Assembly: GCF_947498175.1 (NCBI RefSeq) | Contig: NZ_CANMJB010000002.1 | Span: 310,001 to 374,000 of the forward strand | Source: an uncultured Algimonas sp. | GTDB taxonomy: Bacteria > Pseudomonadota > Alphaproteobacteria > Caulobacterales > Maricaulaceae | DNA: 64,000 nt | Direction: 5' to 3' | Part shown: positions 47,701 through 56,158 of the stretch, one piece after another | Numbering within the stretch: position 1 is the stretch's first letter | Layout: each line of letters begins with the position of its first letter | Program-made: the position numbers and the translations under genes | Notes under the pieces: model-generated | Database searches by the model: none | Seen by the model: only the letters and a program-made list of their open reading frames with translations | Told to the model about the DNA's origin: nothing

Positions 47701-48125
47701 TCTCCGCCCTGCGTTCGGTCCGGGCCGAGATGAACGTGCCGCCTTCGCGCAAGGCGCCGCTGGTCGTGGTGGGTGCGCAGGACGAACGCTTCGAGACGTT
47801 CGGCGAGGCGCTCGGGCGGCTCGCGCGGGTGGACGGGGTGACCTTTGCCGAGGCAGCCCCTGACGGCGCGCTGCAGACGGTGGTGGACGGGGTTTCCTAT
47901 GCCATCCCGCTCGACGGCCTCATCGACGTGGACGCCGAGCGCAAGCGACTCGACGCGTCCATCGCCAAGGCGGAAGGCGAGGTCGCCAAGATCGACAAGA
48001 AGCTCGGCAATGCCAACTTCACCGACCGTGCACCGGCTGCCGTGGTGCAGGAGCAGAAGGACCGTCGCGCGGGATATGCGGACGAGCTGGCCAAATTGTC
48101 GGACGCGCGCGCGGCGCTCGGATGA
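44799..48125 (+). CDS. valS: Valyl-tRNA synthetase with two in-frame additions
   Basis: ValRS charges tRNA-Val. The class I motifs are intact: HIGH as [13 protein letters not shown] near residue 70, [14 protein letters not shown] near 540–553, [22 protein letters not shown] near 651–672, and KMSKS as [11 protein letters not shown]. The editing domain with [10 protein letters not shown] and a C-terminal coiled-coil arm are present. The frame is 1108 residues against about 950 in typical bacteria. Residues 430–515 come from palindromic repeats, and residues 554–649 are an A+T-rich segment replacing the short HRIPAW–DVLDTW connector. No stop or frameshift interrupts either block. Start at ATG 44799 lies nine bases after the hairpin. 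The stop overlaps the next gene (ATGA). Confidence 0.95.
   Translation: [1108 protein letters not shown]
46096..46308. repeat. Cluster of palindromic repeats inside the valS coding frame
   Basis: Four hairpins follow each other: ATCCCGAC-GAAA-GTCGGGAT (46108–46127), ATCCCGGA-N5-TCCGGGAT (46157–46177), CAGGCCGA-N5-TCGGCCTG (46228–46248) and GCCCC…GGGGC around ATCAAGTC (46287–46308). The first two are enclosed by inverted arms of about 17 bases (46096–46112 against 46173–46189). Bases 46102–46129 equal the reverse complement of 11087–11114. The block encodes residues 430–515 of ValRS. Confidence 0.9.
46458..46745 (+). other. A+T-rich 96-codon block inside valS
   Basis: Between the ValRS motifs HRIPAW and RDPDVLDTW the sequence drops to about 35% G+C (85 G+C in 240 bases at 46501–46740) while the flanks are near 60–65%. 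It encodes a coherent, predicted helical segment ([52 protein letters not shown]) with no similarity I recognise. Typical ValRS has about 30–45 residues here. Confidence 0.85.
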
Positions 48126-49060
48126 TGCATTCCTTTCGATCCAAACATGCGGAGTTTGACGGGTTTTCCGAATATTTCGCACGTGACGTTCGACCCATAT
48201 TGAAGGACCGCGACGCGGTGCGACAGGCTGCCGTGCGCAAGGGCCTGATCGGTGCGGTCCTGTCGACCGCCGTCCTATTGTCCGTCTCCTCGCTCATCAT
48301 TCTCTACTTCGACAATCCGATGTTCGGCATATTCCTCGTCGGCTTGGCCATGATGAGTGGTTTCGTCGTTTTCGGGGCTTCGACGAATTCCATCCGCAAG
48401 GAGACCAAGGGTCGGATCGTCTCGTCCGTCGTCGAATATATCGGCTGGACGTTCGACGCGGATGTCATAAACTACGACATACGCCCCTTTGCCGAACTGT
48501 TCCTGATACCGAACAGGATCGACCGGTCGTCCTTCGAAGACCGGTTGAGCGGGCAGGCGCATGGCGCGCAGTTCCACGCGGTCGAAGCGCATTTCGAACG
48601 GCGCACGCGCGACAGCAAAGGCAAGACCCGGTGGTCCACGATCTTTCGCGGACAGTTGATGCAGATCCAGTTTCCGACCCGCACTTACGGCCGCACGATC
48701 GTGTTGCGCGAAAAAGGGCTGTTCCAGCGCAAGAAGCGCGGCGACATGAAACGGATCGGGCTGGCCGACCCGGTGTTCGAGAAGATCTTCGAAGCCTATG
48801 GGACCGACCAGGTGGAAGGGCGCGTCATCCTCGATCCGGCCTTCATGCAGCGCATGGTCGATCTGGAAGCCGCCGTGTCGGGCAAGAACATTCGCTACGG
48901 GTTCGATGCGGACACGCTGTTCATCGCGGTGGAAACGCGCAACCAGTTCGAGGCTGGGTCGATGTTCAGCCCGCTCGCCCGGCCGGAGCGCACGCAGGCG
49001 ATCCTGGACGAGGTCGGCGCCGTATTCGACATCGTCGATGCGATGCTGGCCGCGGCGTAG
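48122..49060 (+). CDS. DUF3137 membrane protein
   Basis: The 312-residue protein has two membrane helices near residues 43–63 and 68–86, followed by a large soluble part with VEYIGWTFDADVINY, FERRTRDSKGKTRWSTIFRG, TIVLREKGLFQRKKRG and FEAYGTDQVEGRVILDPAFM, the DUF3137 pattern. The domain family is of unknown function. It starts inside the valS stop (ATGATG at 48122), so it is translated with valS. A role with valS is not implied. Confidence 0.85.
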   Translation: MMHSFRSKHAEFDGFSEYFARDVRPILKDRDAVRQAAVRKGLIGAVLSTAVLLSVSSLIILYFDNPMFGIFLVGLAMMSGFVVFGASTNSIRKETKGRIVSSVVEYIGWTFDADVINYDIRPFAELFLIPNRIDRSSFEDRLSGQAHGAQFHAVEAHFERRTRDSKGKTRWSTIFRGQLMQIQFPTRTYGRTIVLREKGLFQRKKRGDMKRIGLADPVFEKIFEAYGTDQVEGRVILDPAFMQRMVDLEAAVSGKNIRYGFDADTLFIAVETRNQFEAGSMFSPLARPERTQAILDEVGAVFDIVDAMLAAA

Positions 49061-49138
49061 CGAAACGCCGCACTTCGGAACCGGGCGGACGCGCAAGCCG
49101 TTGCGCGGGTTCATCCCCTAGATACAAGGAGCCGCCCC

Positions 49139-49567
49139 ATGAGCCAGTCCGCCGAAACATTGTCCATCGAAAAGCTGTCCAAGATGATGGCCAAGCAGGA
49201 CATCGCCATGCTGGTGACTCGCCACGGCGACGACAGCGCGGTGCGGCCCATGTCCAACAACCGCGAGGTGGAGTTCGACGGCGACACCCATTTCTTCACC
49301 CGCGCCGACACGACGACGGTGGACGACATCAAGGCGCACGATCGCGTCAGCGTGACCTATCAGGACACGGAAGACGACACCTTCATCGTCCTGACCGGCA
49401 CGGCGAGCCTGCACACGGACCGCGACACGCTGGAGGAGCACTGGAAGGACGAGCTGTCCAACTGGTTCGAGGACGGGCTGGAGACGGACGGGCTGACGCT
49501 GGTCCGCGTCGACGCCGACCGGGTGCATTACTGGATCGGCCGGAAAGAGGGCGAGCTGACGCTCTAA
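49139..49567 (+). CDS. Pyridoxamine-5'-phosphate-oxidase-fold protein (general stress protein 26-like)
   Basis: The 142-residue protein has a split-barrel fold with DIAMLVTRHGDDSAVRPMSNNREVEFDG, FFTRADTTTVDDI and ISVTYQ-like VSVTYQDTEDDTFIVLTGTA, as in the Pfam PNPOx-like/GSP26 family that binds FMN or heme. A catalytic pyridoxamine oxidase is unlikely because of its short length. The ribosome site AGGAG is clear. It is tail-to-tail with the antiporter gene. Confidence 0.88.
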   Translation: MSQSAETLSIEKLSKMMAKQDIAMLVTRHGDDSAVRPMSNNREVEFDGDTHFFTRADTTTVDDIKAHDRVSVTYQDTEDDTFIVLTGTASLHTDRDTLEEHWKDELSNWFEDGLETDGLTLVRVDADRVHYWIGRKEGELTL

Positions 49568-50505
49568 AGCGCCCGGCTGACCAACCAGGCCAGATAGGCG
49601 GCGTAGCCCGCCAGCATCACGGCCGCTTCCCACCGCACGACCTTGCGGTGGGTCACGGCGAAGACGAACATCAGCGCGGTCGCGGCCAGCAGCACGACGC
49701 CGTCGAGCGCGGAGAAGCCGGCCGCACTGACGTCGAAGCCGAGCGGGAAGACCAGGCCCGTCACGCCCAGGATGGCCAGCCCGTTGAAGATGTTCGACCC
49801 GACGATGTTGGCGAAGGCGAGCGTGTTCTCGCGCTTGATCGAGGCCAGTATCGAGGCCGTCGCTTCGGGCAGGGACGTGCCGATGCCGACCACCGTGATG
49901 CCGATCAGGGCTTCGGAGACGCCGAAGCCGCGCGCGATGGCGCCGGCCCCGCGGATCAGCCCTTCCGCGCCCGCCACCAGCAGCGCGACCCCCGCCAGCG
50001 CCATGGCCAGGGACAGCAGGACGGGCTTCGGCGTGGCCGACGCGTCCGCCGCGTCTGGCGGAAGGGCGAGGTCGGCGCGGATCGACAGGACCAGATAGGC
50101 GGCGAAGGCGGCCACGAGCGCGGCGGCGCCAAGGGTCGGGATGCCGCCGACCAGGATCCAGGCCATGCAGCCCACGGAACTGGCCATGACGAAGACCGCG
50201 TCGCGGCGCACTTCGCGCATCTGCGTCGCGATCGGCAGGATCAACGCCGACACGCCCAGGATCATCAATATGTTGGCGATGTTGCTGCCCAGCACGTTGC
50301 CGAAGGCGATGTCGTCCGCACCCTTGGCCGCCGCGCCAAAGGTGGCGACGAATTCCGGCATGGACGTGCCGAAACCCAGCAGCAGCACACCGATCAGGGC
50401 GCGCGACAGTCCGAACCGTTCGGCGATGCCGACGCTGCCGCGAATGAGGACCTCCCCGCCGGCGACCAGCAGGGCGAGCCCGCCGACGACCAGAAGGTAG
50501 TCCAA
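49564..50505 (-). CDS. Calcium/sodium:proton antiporter (CaCA family, YrbG-like)
   Basis: The 313-residue protein has about ten membrane helices and two inverted alpha-repeats: GFGTSMPEFVATFGAA with NVLGSNIANILMILGV, and GIGTSLPEATASILAS with NIVGSNIFNGLAILGV, the ion-binding motifs of cation/Ca2+ exchangers. It exchanges Ca2+ (or K+/Na+) against Na+ or H+. The start is TTG at 50505, one base after the ferredoxin stop, suggesting co-translation with the ferredoxin gene. Confidence 0.92.
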   Translation of the reverse strand: MDYLLVVGGLALLVAGGEVLIRGSVGIAERFGLSRALIGVLLLGFGTSMPEFVATFGAAAKGADDIAFGNVLGSNIANILMILGVSALILPIATQMREVRRDAVFVMASSVGCMAWILVGGIPTLGAAALVAAFAAYLVLSIRADLALPPDAADASATPKPVLLSLAMALAGVALLVAGAEGLIRGAGAIARGFGVSEALIGITVVGIGTSLPEATASILASIKRENTLAFANIVGSNIFNGLAILGVTGLVFPLGFDVSAAGFSALDGVVLLAATALMFVFAVTHRKVVRWEAAVMLAGYAAYLAWLVSRAL

Positions 50506-50506
50506 A

Positions 50507-50824
50507 TTACTGGCTTTCGGGCGTCGTGATCTCTATCCCGTCGAGCTCGTCCGTCAGAAGGATCTGGCAGGACAGGCGGGAGCTGTCCTGCACGTTCTCG
50601 GCGAAGTCGAGCATGCTGTCTTCCATGTCGTCCTTGGGCTTGAGCTTGCCGACCCATTCGGGGCCGACATAGACATGGCACGTCGCGCACGCGCAGGCGC
50701 CGCCGCAATCGGCGTCGATCCCGGGGATCATGTTGGAAATGGCGGCTTCCATGACGGAGGTGCCGATCTTGGCCTCGACTTCCTTAGTATTGCCTTCATG
50801 GTCGTGGAAGATGACTTTGGCCAC
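50507..50824 (-). CDS. Adrenodoxin-type 2Fe-2S ferredoxin
   Basis: The 105-residue protein has the four-Cys ligand pattern CGGACACATC (Cys in positions 1, 5 and 8 style), followed by a distant Cys in SRLSCQILL, typical of vertebrate-type ferredoxins (Fdx/putidaredoxin/adrenodoxin) with the start AKVIFHDHEGNTKEVEAKIG. It carries electrons to cytochromes P450 or to Fe–S assembly. Length is normal. No partner reductase is in the window. It is divergent from tsaE. Confidence 0.93.
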   Translation of the reverse strand: MAKVIFHDHEGNTKEVEAKIGTSVMEAAISNMIPGIDADCGGACACATCHVYVGPEWVGKLKPKDDMEDSMLDFAENVQDSSRLSCQILLTDELDGIEITTPESQ

Positions 50825-50911
50825 GCTTGCTCCTCGTCACTTGGGTGGGATGTCCGTTCGGACTGCATTGCAGGGTAGTTAAGCGCTTGCCCTCAAAAGG
50901 CAAGGCGCTAG

Positions 50912-51352
50912 ATGATGGCCCCGGTGAAGCCTATCCCGTTGAAATCCGAAGCGGACACGCTGGCGCTCGGCGCCCGTCTCGCGGCCGTGTTGCGGCCGGG
51001 CGACACGGTGCGCCTGTCCGGCGGGCTGGGCGCGGGCAAGACGACGCTGGCGCGCGGGCTGATCCAGTCGCGGCTGGGCGCGGTCGAGGTGCCGTCGCCG
51101 ACCTATACGCTGGTCCAGGCTTACGACTGGGGCGAGGAGGAACTGTGGCACTGCGACCTCTACCGGCTGGAGCGGCCGGACGATGCCTATGAGCTGGGAT
51201 TGATCGACGCGATGGGCGAGGCGGTCGTGCTGCTGGAATGGGCGGATCGGCTGGGCCCGCTCTGTCCCGCCGACGCGCTGTCGGTCGAACTGGACTTCGA
51301 AGGCGATGGACGCGCGGCTCTGCTGAGCGGATGGGAGGGACGCGATGTCTGA
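50912..51352 (+). CDS. tsaE: tRNA threonylcarbamoyladenosine biosynthesis ATPase TsaE
   Basis: TsaE is the ATPase of the t6A37 tRNA modification complex with TsaB and TsaD. The 146-residue protein has the Walker A LSGGLGAGKTTLARGLI, PSPTYTLVQAYD, the Walker-B-like HCDLYRL and EWADRL motif, as usual. Two ATGs at 50912/50915 serve as starts. Its 3' end overlaps by eight bases the start of the phosphotransferase gene, opening a run of overlapping genes to trxA. Confidence 0.94.
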   Translation: MMAPVKPIPLKSEADTLALGARLAAVLRPGDTVRLSGGLGAGKTTLARGLIQSRLGAVEVPSPTYTLVQAYDWGEEELWHCDLYRLERPDDAYELGLIDAMGEAVVLLEWADRLGPLCPADALSVELDFEGDGRAALLSGWEGRDV

Positions 51353-52427
51353 GCGACAGGCCGCTATGGACGCTTTTCTCGCCCGGGCCGGGTGGGCCGA
51401 TGCGGCGTGCACGCCCGTTCCGGGTGATGCCTCCACGCGCCGCTACACGCGGCTCGAACGGGGCGGTATCCAGGCCGTGTTGATGGACGCGCCCAAGGGC
51501 GAGGAAGCGCCCGGCGAACCGGAAGGCGCGACGGTCGAACTGCGTCGACGCCTGGGCTACAATGCCATGGCCCGGGTCGCGGGTCCGAATATCGAAGCCT
51601 TTCTGACGGTGGCGGAGCAACTCTACGTTCGCGGTTTTTCCGCGCCCCGGATCATTGCCGCCGACCCGGAAGAGGGTTTCGCGCTGCTCGAAGATCTAGG
51701 CCGACGCGACTACGCTTGTCGGCTTGACGAAATGCCAGAGCTGGAAACCCCGCTTTACGAAGCGGCCGTCGATGTTCTGGCTGCGATCTATCGCAGCACG
51801 ATTCCACGACGGTCTTCGTTCGACGACAGAGTTTGGACAATTCGCGACTATGACGAAGCTGCCTTGATGGCCGAAGCCGATCTGCTGATCGATTGGTTCG
51901 CGCCAGACATCGGTCGGAGCGTAGACGATGCGGCCCGATCGGATTGGCATCACCATTGGGGCAAGGCGATCGCGGCACTGCGGGCGCACACACCGGGCCT
52001 AGCCTTGCGCGATTACCACGCCCAGAACCTGTTCTGGCTGCCGGACCGGACCGGACAGGCGCAAGTCGGCCTGATCGATTTCCAAGACGCGTTGTTTGCG
52101 CATCCGGCCTACGACCTGGCCAGCCTGCTGGAAGACGCACGGCGGGATGTCTCGCCCGAGCTGCACGATCCGCTCATCACCCGCTTCTGCGCGGCGGCGG
52201 GCCTGGCGCGGGACGACGCGTTCGATGCCGCCTATGCCGTCACGGCGGCTCAGCGCAACGCGAAGATATTGGGCATCTTCGTCCGTCTGGCCAAGCGCGA
52301 CGGCAAGCCGCACTACCGCACGCTGATCCCGCGCGTGCGCGCCCATTTCAAGCGCGATCTCTCCCATCCCGCCTGCGACGGGCTGCGCGGCTGGTTCGCG
52401 ACCCACGTTCCCGAGGTGCTAGAATGA
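51345..52427 (+). CDS. amgK: Cell-wall sugar kinase AmgK (N-acetylmuramate/N-acetylglucosamine kinase)
   Basis: The 360-residue aminoglycoside-phosphotransferase-fold protein has the kinase start PVPGDASTRRYTRL, FALLEDLGRRDYA, LRDYHAQNLFW with the catalytic Asp and VGLIDFQDALFAHPAYDLASLLEDARR, as in AmgK. It phosphorylates MurNAc/GlcNAc on the anomeric carbon in peptidoglycan recycling. The adjacent murU gene supplies the next step, which supports this reading. Its start lies within tsaE and its stop overlaps the murU start. Confidence 0.9.
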   Translation: MSERQAAMDAFLARAGWADAACTPVPGDASTRRYTRLERGGIQAVLMDAPKGEEAPGEPEGATVELRRRLGYNAMARVAGPNIEAFLTVAEQLYVRGFSAPRIIAADPEEGFALLEDLGRRDYACRLDEMPELETPLYEAAVDVLAAIYRSTIPRRSSFDDRVWTIRDYDEAALMAEADLLIDWFAPDIGRSVDDAARSDWHHHWGKAIAALRAHTPGLALRDYHAQNLFWLPDRTGQAQVGLIDFQDALFAHPAYDLASLLEDARRDVSPELHDPLITRFCAAAGLARDDAFDAAYAVTAAQRNAKILGIFVRLAKRDGKPHYRTLIPRVRAHFKRDLSHPACDGLRGWFATHVPEVLE

Positions 52428-53143
52428 TCGAAACGGCGATGGTGATGGCGGCCGGGCACGGCACGCGGATGGCGCCTCTGACCGACGACCGGTCAAAGGC
52501 GATGGTCGAGGTCGGGGGCAAGCCGCTGATCGACCACACGCTCGACCGGATGGATGAGGCGGGCGTGAAGCGCGCCGTCGTGAACGTCCACGCTTTCGCC
52601 GACGATCTGGAAGCCCATCTGAAGGCCCGCACCACGGGGCCGGAGATCGTCATATCCTGCGAACGCGACCGGCTGCTGGAGACGGGCGGGGGGGTTGTGA
52701 AAGCGCTGCCTCTGCTCGGAGACGACCCGGTCTTCATCTGCAACATCGATGCGGTGTGGATCGAATTCGCGCCGGTGCTGAAGGCCATGTGGAACGCATG
52801 GGATCCCGACGAAATGGACAACCTGTTCCTGCTGGCGCCCAAACCGCGCACACTCGGCTATCCGGGCGTCGGCGATTTCGACATGGACCGCGACGGCCGC
52901 CTGTCCTGGAAATCGGGCGACAAGGCATTCTGGGTCTATGCGGGCGTGGAGATTTTCACCCCGGCGCGCGCCGCAGGGTTTCCGCTGGAAAAGTTCTCCC
53001 GCACCCGCATCTGGGACATGTCCATCGATCACCGCCGCGTCTTCGGCCTGCCCATCCCCGGCTATTGGATGCATATCGGCGATCCGCGGGCACGGGAAGC
53101 GGCCGAAGAGATATTGTCGGGTCGCGTGGACGTTCCCGTATGA
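52424..53143 (+). CDS. murU: N-acetylmuramate alpha-1-phosphate uridylyltransferase MurU
   Basis: The 239-residue nucleotidyltransferase has the pattern AMVMAAGHGTRMAPLTDDRSKAMVEVGGKPLIDHTL, DRLLETGGGVVKALPLLGDDPVFICNIDAVW and GYWMHIGDPRAREAAEE, specific for MurU-type proteins. It turns MurNAc-1-phosphate into UDP-MurNAc, bypassing MurA/MurB and giving fosfomycin tolerance in relatives. It follows amgK with ATGA overlap. The gap to addB is 27 bases. Confidence 0.93.
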   Translation: MIETAMVMAAGHGTRMAPLTDDRSKAMVEVGGKPLIDHTLDRMDEAGVKRAVVNVHAFADDLEAHLKARTTGPEIVISCERDRLLETGGGVVKALPLLGDDPVFICNIDAVWIEFAPVLKAMWNAWDPDEMDNLFLLAPKPRTLGYPGVGDFDMDRDGRLSWKSGDKAFWVYAGVEIFTPARAAGFPLEKFSRTRIWDMSIDHRRVFGLPIPGYWMHIGDPRAREAAEEILSGRVDVPV

Positions 53144-53170
53144 CGGCTGCCTTGTGAAAGCGCGCACGCC

Positions 53171-56158
53171 GTGAAGACGGTCTACAACATGCCGTCCGGC
53201 GTGCCGTTCCTGCGTTCGCTCGCCCACGGACTGAATGAACGCTACGGCGACGCTTTGCAGGACGGGCTGGTCCTGCTGCCGACGCGGCGCGCGGCGCGGG
53301 CGCTGGAATTCGCCTTCGTGCGTCAGGCGGCGGAGCGCGGCCTGTCGGCGGCGCTGCTGCCGCGCCTGCGCCCGCTGGCCGATGTCAATCCGGACGAACC
53401 GCCCTTCGAGCCCGGCGAGCTGGCGGGCCGCGTGGCACCGGGTATCGATCCGGTCCAACGGCGGTTCGAAATCGCCCAGCTGGTCGCCCGCTACCACGAA
53501 CGCACGTCGGACATGCCCCTCGACCCGGCCGCCGCGCTGCACATGGCCGATCCACTGATCGAGATCATGGACGATGCGGCGCTGGAGGAAGTCGGCATTT
53601 CCGACCAAGCGGAATGGAAACGCGTCTGCGACGAGGCCGCGACCCACTTCCAGCATGCCGGGCGCCTTTACCAGATCATCGAAACCCATTGGCCGGAGCG
53701 GTTGGCCGAGATCGGCATGATGGAGCCGTCCGCGCGCCGGGTCGCTCTTCTGGATGCGCTGGCCGGGATATGGGCCGAGACCCCGCCCGGCTACCCCGTC
53801 ATCGTCGCCGGATCGACCGGGACGCTGAAGGCGACGGCGCGGTTGATGGATGTGGTCGCCGGCATGCCGGACGGCATGGTGGTGCTGCCCGGTCTGCAGG
53901 AGGAATTTCCAGACCGAGTGTGGGACACGATCGATGCGCGCCATCCGCAAAGCTCGCTCAAGGGCCTGTTGGAAACGATGGAGGTTCCGCGCGATGCCGT
54001 GCCGGTCTGGCCTTGGGTTGTCGGAGGTGCCGACCGGACGGTCGCGAAGAAACGCCGCCGCATCCTCGCCGAAGCGCTCGTCCCGGCGGACGCGACGGGC
54101 GACTGGCTCGGCCGTATCGCGGCGCTGACGGGGGGCGAGGGCGCGGACGTATTCGACACCGCCCTGTCGGGCCTGTCGCTCATCGAGGCGCGGACCGATG
54201 CGGAGGAAGCGCTCGCCATCGCTCTGATCCTGCGCGAGGCGCTGGAAACACCGGACCGGACCGCCGCCTTGGTGACGCCGGACCAGTTGCTGGCCCAACG
54301 CGTGCGGGCGCGCCTGTCGCGCTGGGACGTGGACGTGGCGATGAGCCAGGGCGTGCCCGTGGAGCAGACGCCCGTCGGCGTCTTCCTGACCGCGTTGCTG
54401 GACCTGGCGCGCGACCCGGGCGGGCCCGTGGAGATCAGCACGGTGCTCAATCACGATCTGTGCGCGCTGGATCGCCCCGAAGGGCAGGTCAAGACAGTCT
54501 GGCAAACGTTGGAGCGACAGACGTTCCGGGGGCTTCGTCCGGCAACCGGTGCGGAGGTCTATCGCGACTCGGACATATTGGTCGATCTGGCCGCCTTGAT
54601 CCGGCCCTTGCGCGAAGACGGCCTGATCGCGCGACCCGACGGATGGGGTTCGTCGCTGATCGCCGCGGCCGAAGCGGTGTCCAGCACCGACACGACGCTC
54701 GGCGCGTTCCGCCTGTGGGGCAGCGATGCCGGACGGCAGGCCGCCAACATCCTGGACAGTATCGCGACCCATGGCGGCACCTTGCCCGAAACCGATGCCG
54801 AAGGATTCTCCCGCCTGCTCGGTTCGCTGCTGCAGGGCGCAGTCGTGCGTCCCGCGCAGGGCGTGCATCCGCGCTTGTCCATCCTCGGCCCACTCGAAGC
54901 CCGTCTGCTGGAAGCGGATGTGATCGTGTTGGGCGGCCTGAACGAAGGCACGTGGCCGGGCGGCGTCGAAACCGGTCCGTTCCTGTCGCGCGGCATGCGC
55001 AAGACGATGAAACTCTCCCTGCCGGAACGCCGCTACGGCCTCGCGGCGCACGACTTCGCCGAGCTTGCCGCCAACGGCACGGTCTATCTGACCCGCAGCC
55101 GCAAGGACGATAGCGGCCCGACGGTCGCGTCGCGCTGGGTCTGGCGACTGAAGACATTGCTGCGCGGGGCGCTGCCCGAAGCGCAGATGGAGGCGCTGCT
55201 CGGCACCGGCCAACGCTATCTCGACTGGGCGCGCTCGATGGACCGGATCGGTCAAGCCCGACCCGTCGATCGTCCCAATCCGAAGCCGTCCGTCGAAAAG
55301 CGTTGGGCGCGGCAGGGGCGGGAGATTTCGATCACTGGCGTTTCGACCTGGATCCGCGATCCCTACAGCCTGTTCGGGCGCGAAGTGCTGCGGCTCAAGC
55401 GCCTCGATCCGCTTGATGCACCGATGGACGCCCGCCATTTCGGCACGGCCATGCACAAGGCGGTGGAAGACTATCTGAACGCGGTGGACGTCCCGGGCGA
55501 GGCGGCCAATCGGAACCGGCTCGAGCGGTTCTTCGCCGACGCTCTGCTGGATGCCGGTCTGACCGAAGCCGAAGTCCACAAGGAAAAGGCTCGCCTTAAC
55601 ACTCTCTCTGGGCAGTTGATCGACTGGTTCCGCCAGCGTGCGGCCTTGGGTTACGACGTCGTGGGGACCGAAGTGGAAGCCCGCCACCGGATCGACGATC
55701 TCGATTTCTCCCTGAAGGGCGTGCTCGATCTGGTGGAGCGCTCGCCCACGGGCTACGCGTTCCATGATTTCAAGACGGGCAGTCCGCCGACGGCCAATAC
55801 GGTCGCGGCCGGGTTCGACCTGCAGCTGCCGCTGGCCGGATGGCTGGCGGGCGAGGGCGCCCTGGAAGGTCACGGCCCCGGCGCAACCGAAGCGATGGGC
55901 TATGTGCGGCTCAAGGGATCCAATGACGACTTCAAGGCGGTTTCGGCGGTCAGCCGGCGCAAGGACGCCAAGTCAGTGGACGCGCTGATGGAGGATGCGA
56001 TCGAGACGCTTCGCGCGCTGATCGACACCTTCGACAAGCCGGAGACCGGCTATCCCAGCCAACCGCGCGCGCAATACACCCATGATTACGGGGAATATGA
56101 CGATCTGGCCCGCCGCGCGGAATGGTCGTCCGTCACGCCCGGCGCGGGCGAGGCATGA
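53171..56158 (+). CDS. addB: Double-strand-break repair protein AddB
   Basis: AddB is the second nuclease/helicase-like subunit of the AddAB complex that resects double-strand breaks for RecA. The 995 residues start with VYNMPSGVPFLRSLAHGLNE (GTG start, 53171) and show the helicase-like core with IVAGSTGTLKATARLMD, PGLQEEFP and VLGGLNEGTWPG, then a C-terminal RecB-type nuclease domain with RFGTAMHKAVEDYL-like HFGTAMHKAVEDYLNAVD, FSLKGVLDLVERSP and HDFKTGSPP (catalytic Asp…Lys). No Fe-S Cys cluster is evident. Overlap with addA (ATGA) is complete. Confidence 0.94.
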   Translation: MKTVYNMPSGVPFLRSLAHGLNERYGDALQDGLVLLPTRRAARALEFAFVRQAAERGLSAALLPRLRPLADVNPDEPPFEPGELAGRVAPGIDPVQRRFEIAQLVARYHERTSDMPLDPAAALHMADPLIEIMDDAALEEVGISDQAEWKRVCDEAATHFQHAGRLYQIIETHWPERLAEIGMMEPSARRVALLDALAGIWAETPPGYPVIVAGSTGTLKATARLMDVVAGMPDGMVVLPGLQEEFPDRVWDTIDARHPQSSLKGLLETMEVPRDAVPVWPWVVGGADRTVAKKRRRILAEALVPADATGDWLGRIAALTGGEGADVFDTALSGLSLIEARTDAEEALAIALILREALETPDRTAALVTPDQLLAQRVRARLSRWDVDVAMSQGVPVEQTPVGVFLTALLDLARDPGGPVEISTVLNHDLCALDRPEGQVKTVWQTLERQTFRGLRPATGAEVYRDSDILVDLAALIRPLREDGLIARPDGWGSSLIAAAEAVSSTDTTLGAFRLWGSDAGRQAANILDSIATHGGTLPETDAEGFSRLLGSLLQGAVVRPAQGVHPRLSILGPLEARLLEADVIVLGGLNEGTWPGGVETGPFLSRGMRKTMKLSLPERRYGLAAHDFAELAANGTVYLTRSRKDDSGPTVASRWVWRLKTLLRGALPEAQMEALLGTGQRYLDWARSMDRIGQARPVDRPNPKPSVEKRWARQGREISITGVSTWIRDPYSLFGREVLRLKRLDPLDAPMDARHFGTAMHKAVEDYLNAVDVPGEAANRNRLERFFADALLDAGLTEAEVHKEKARLNTLSGQLIDWFRQRAALGYDVVGTEVEARHRIDDLDFSLKGVLDLVERSPTGYAFHDFKTGSPPTANTVAAGFDLQLPLAGWLAGEGALEGHGPGATEAMGYVRLKGSNDDFKAVSAVSRRKDAKSVDALMEDAIETLRALIDTFDKPETGYPSQPRAQYTHDYGEYDDLARRAEWSSVTPGAGEA

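Noticed and set aside
52493-55873. Minus-strand frame of 1126 codons opposite murU and addB
   Set aside because: It mirrors the third codon positions of strong genes on the plus strand, its product is Arg/Gln/His/Pro-rich without any domain, and the plus-strand genes have clear families.
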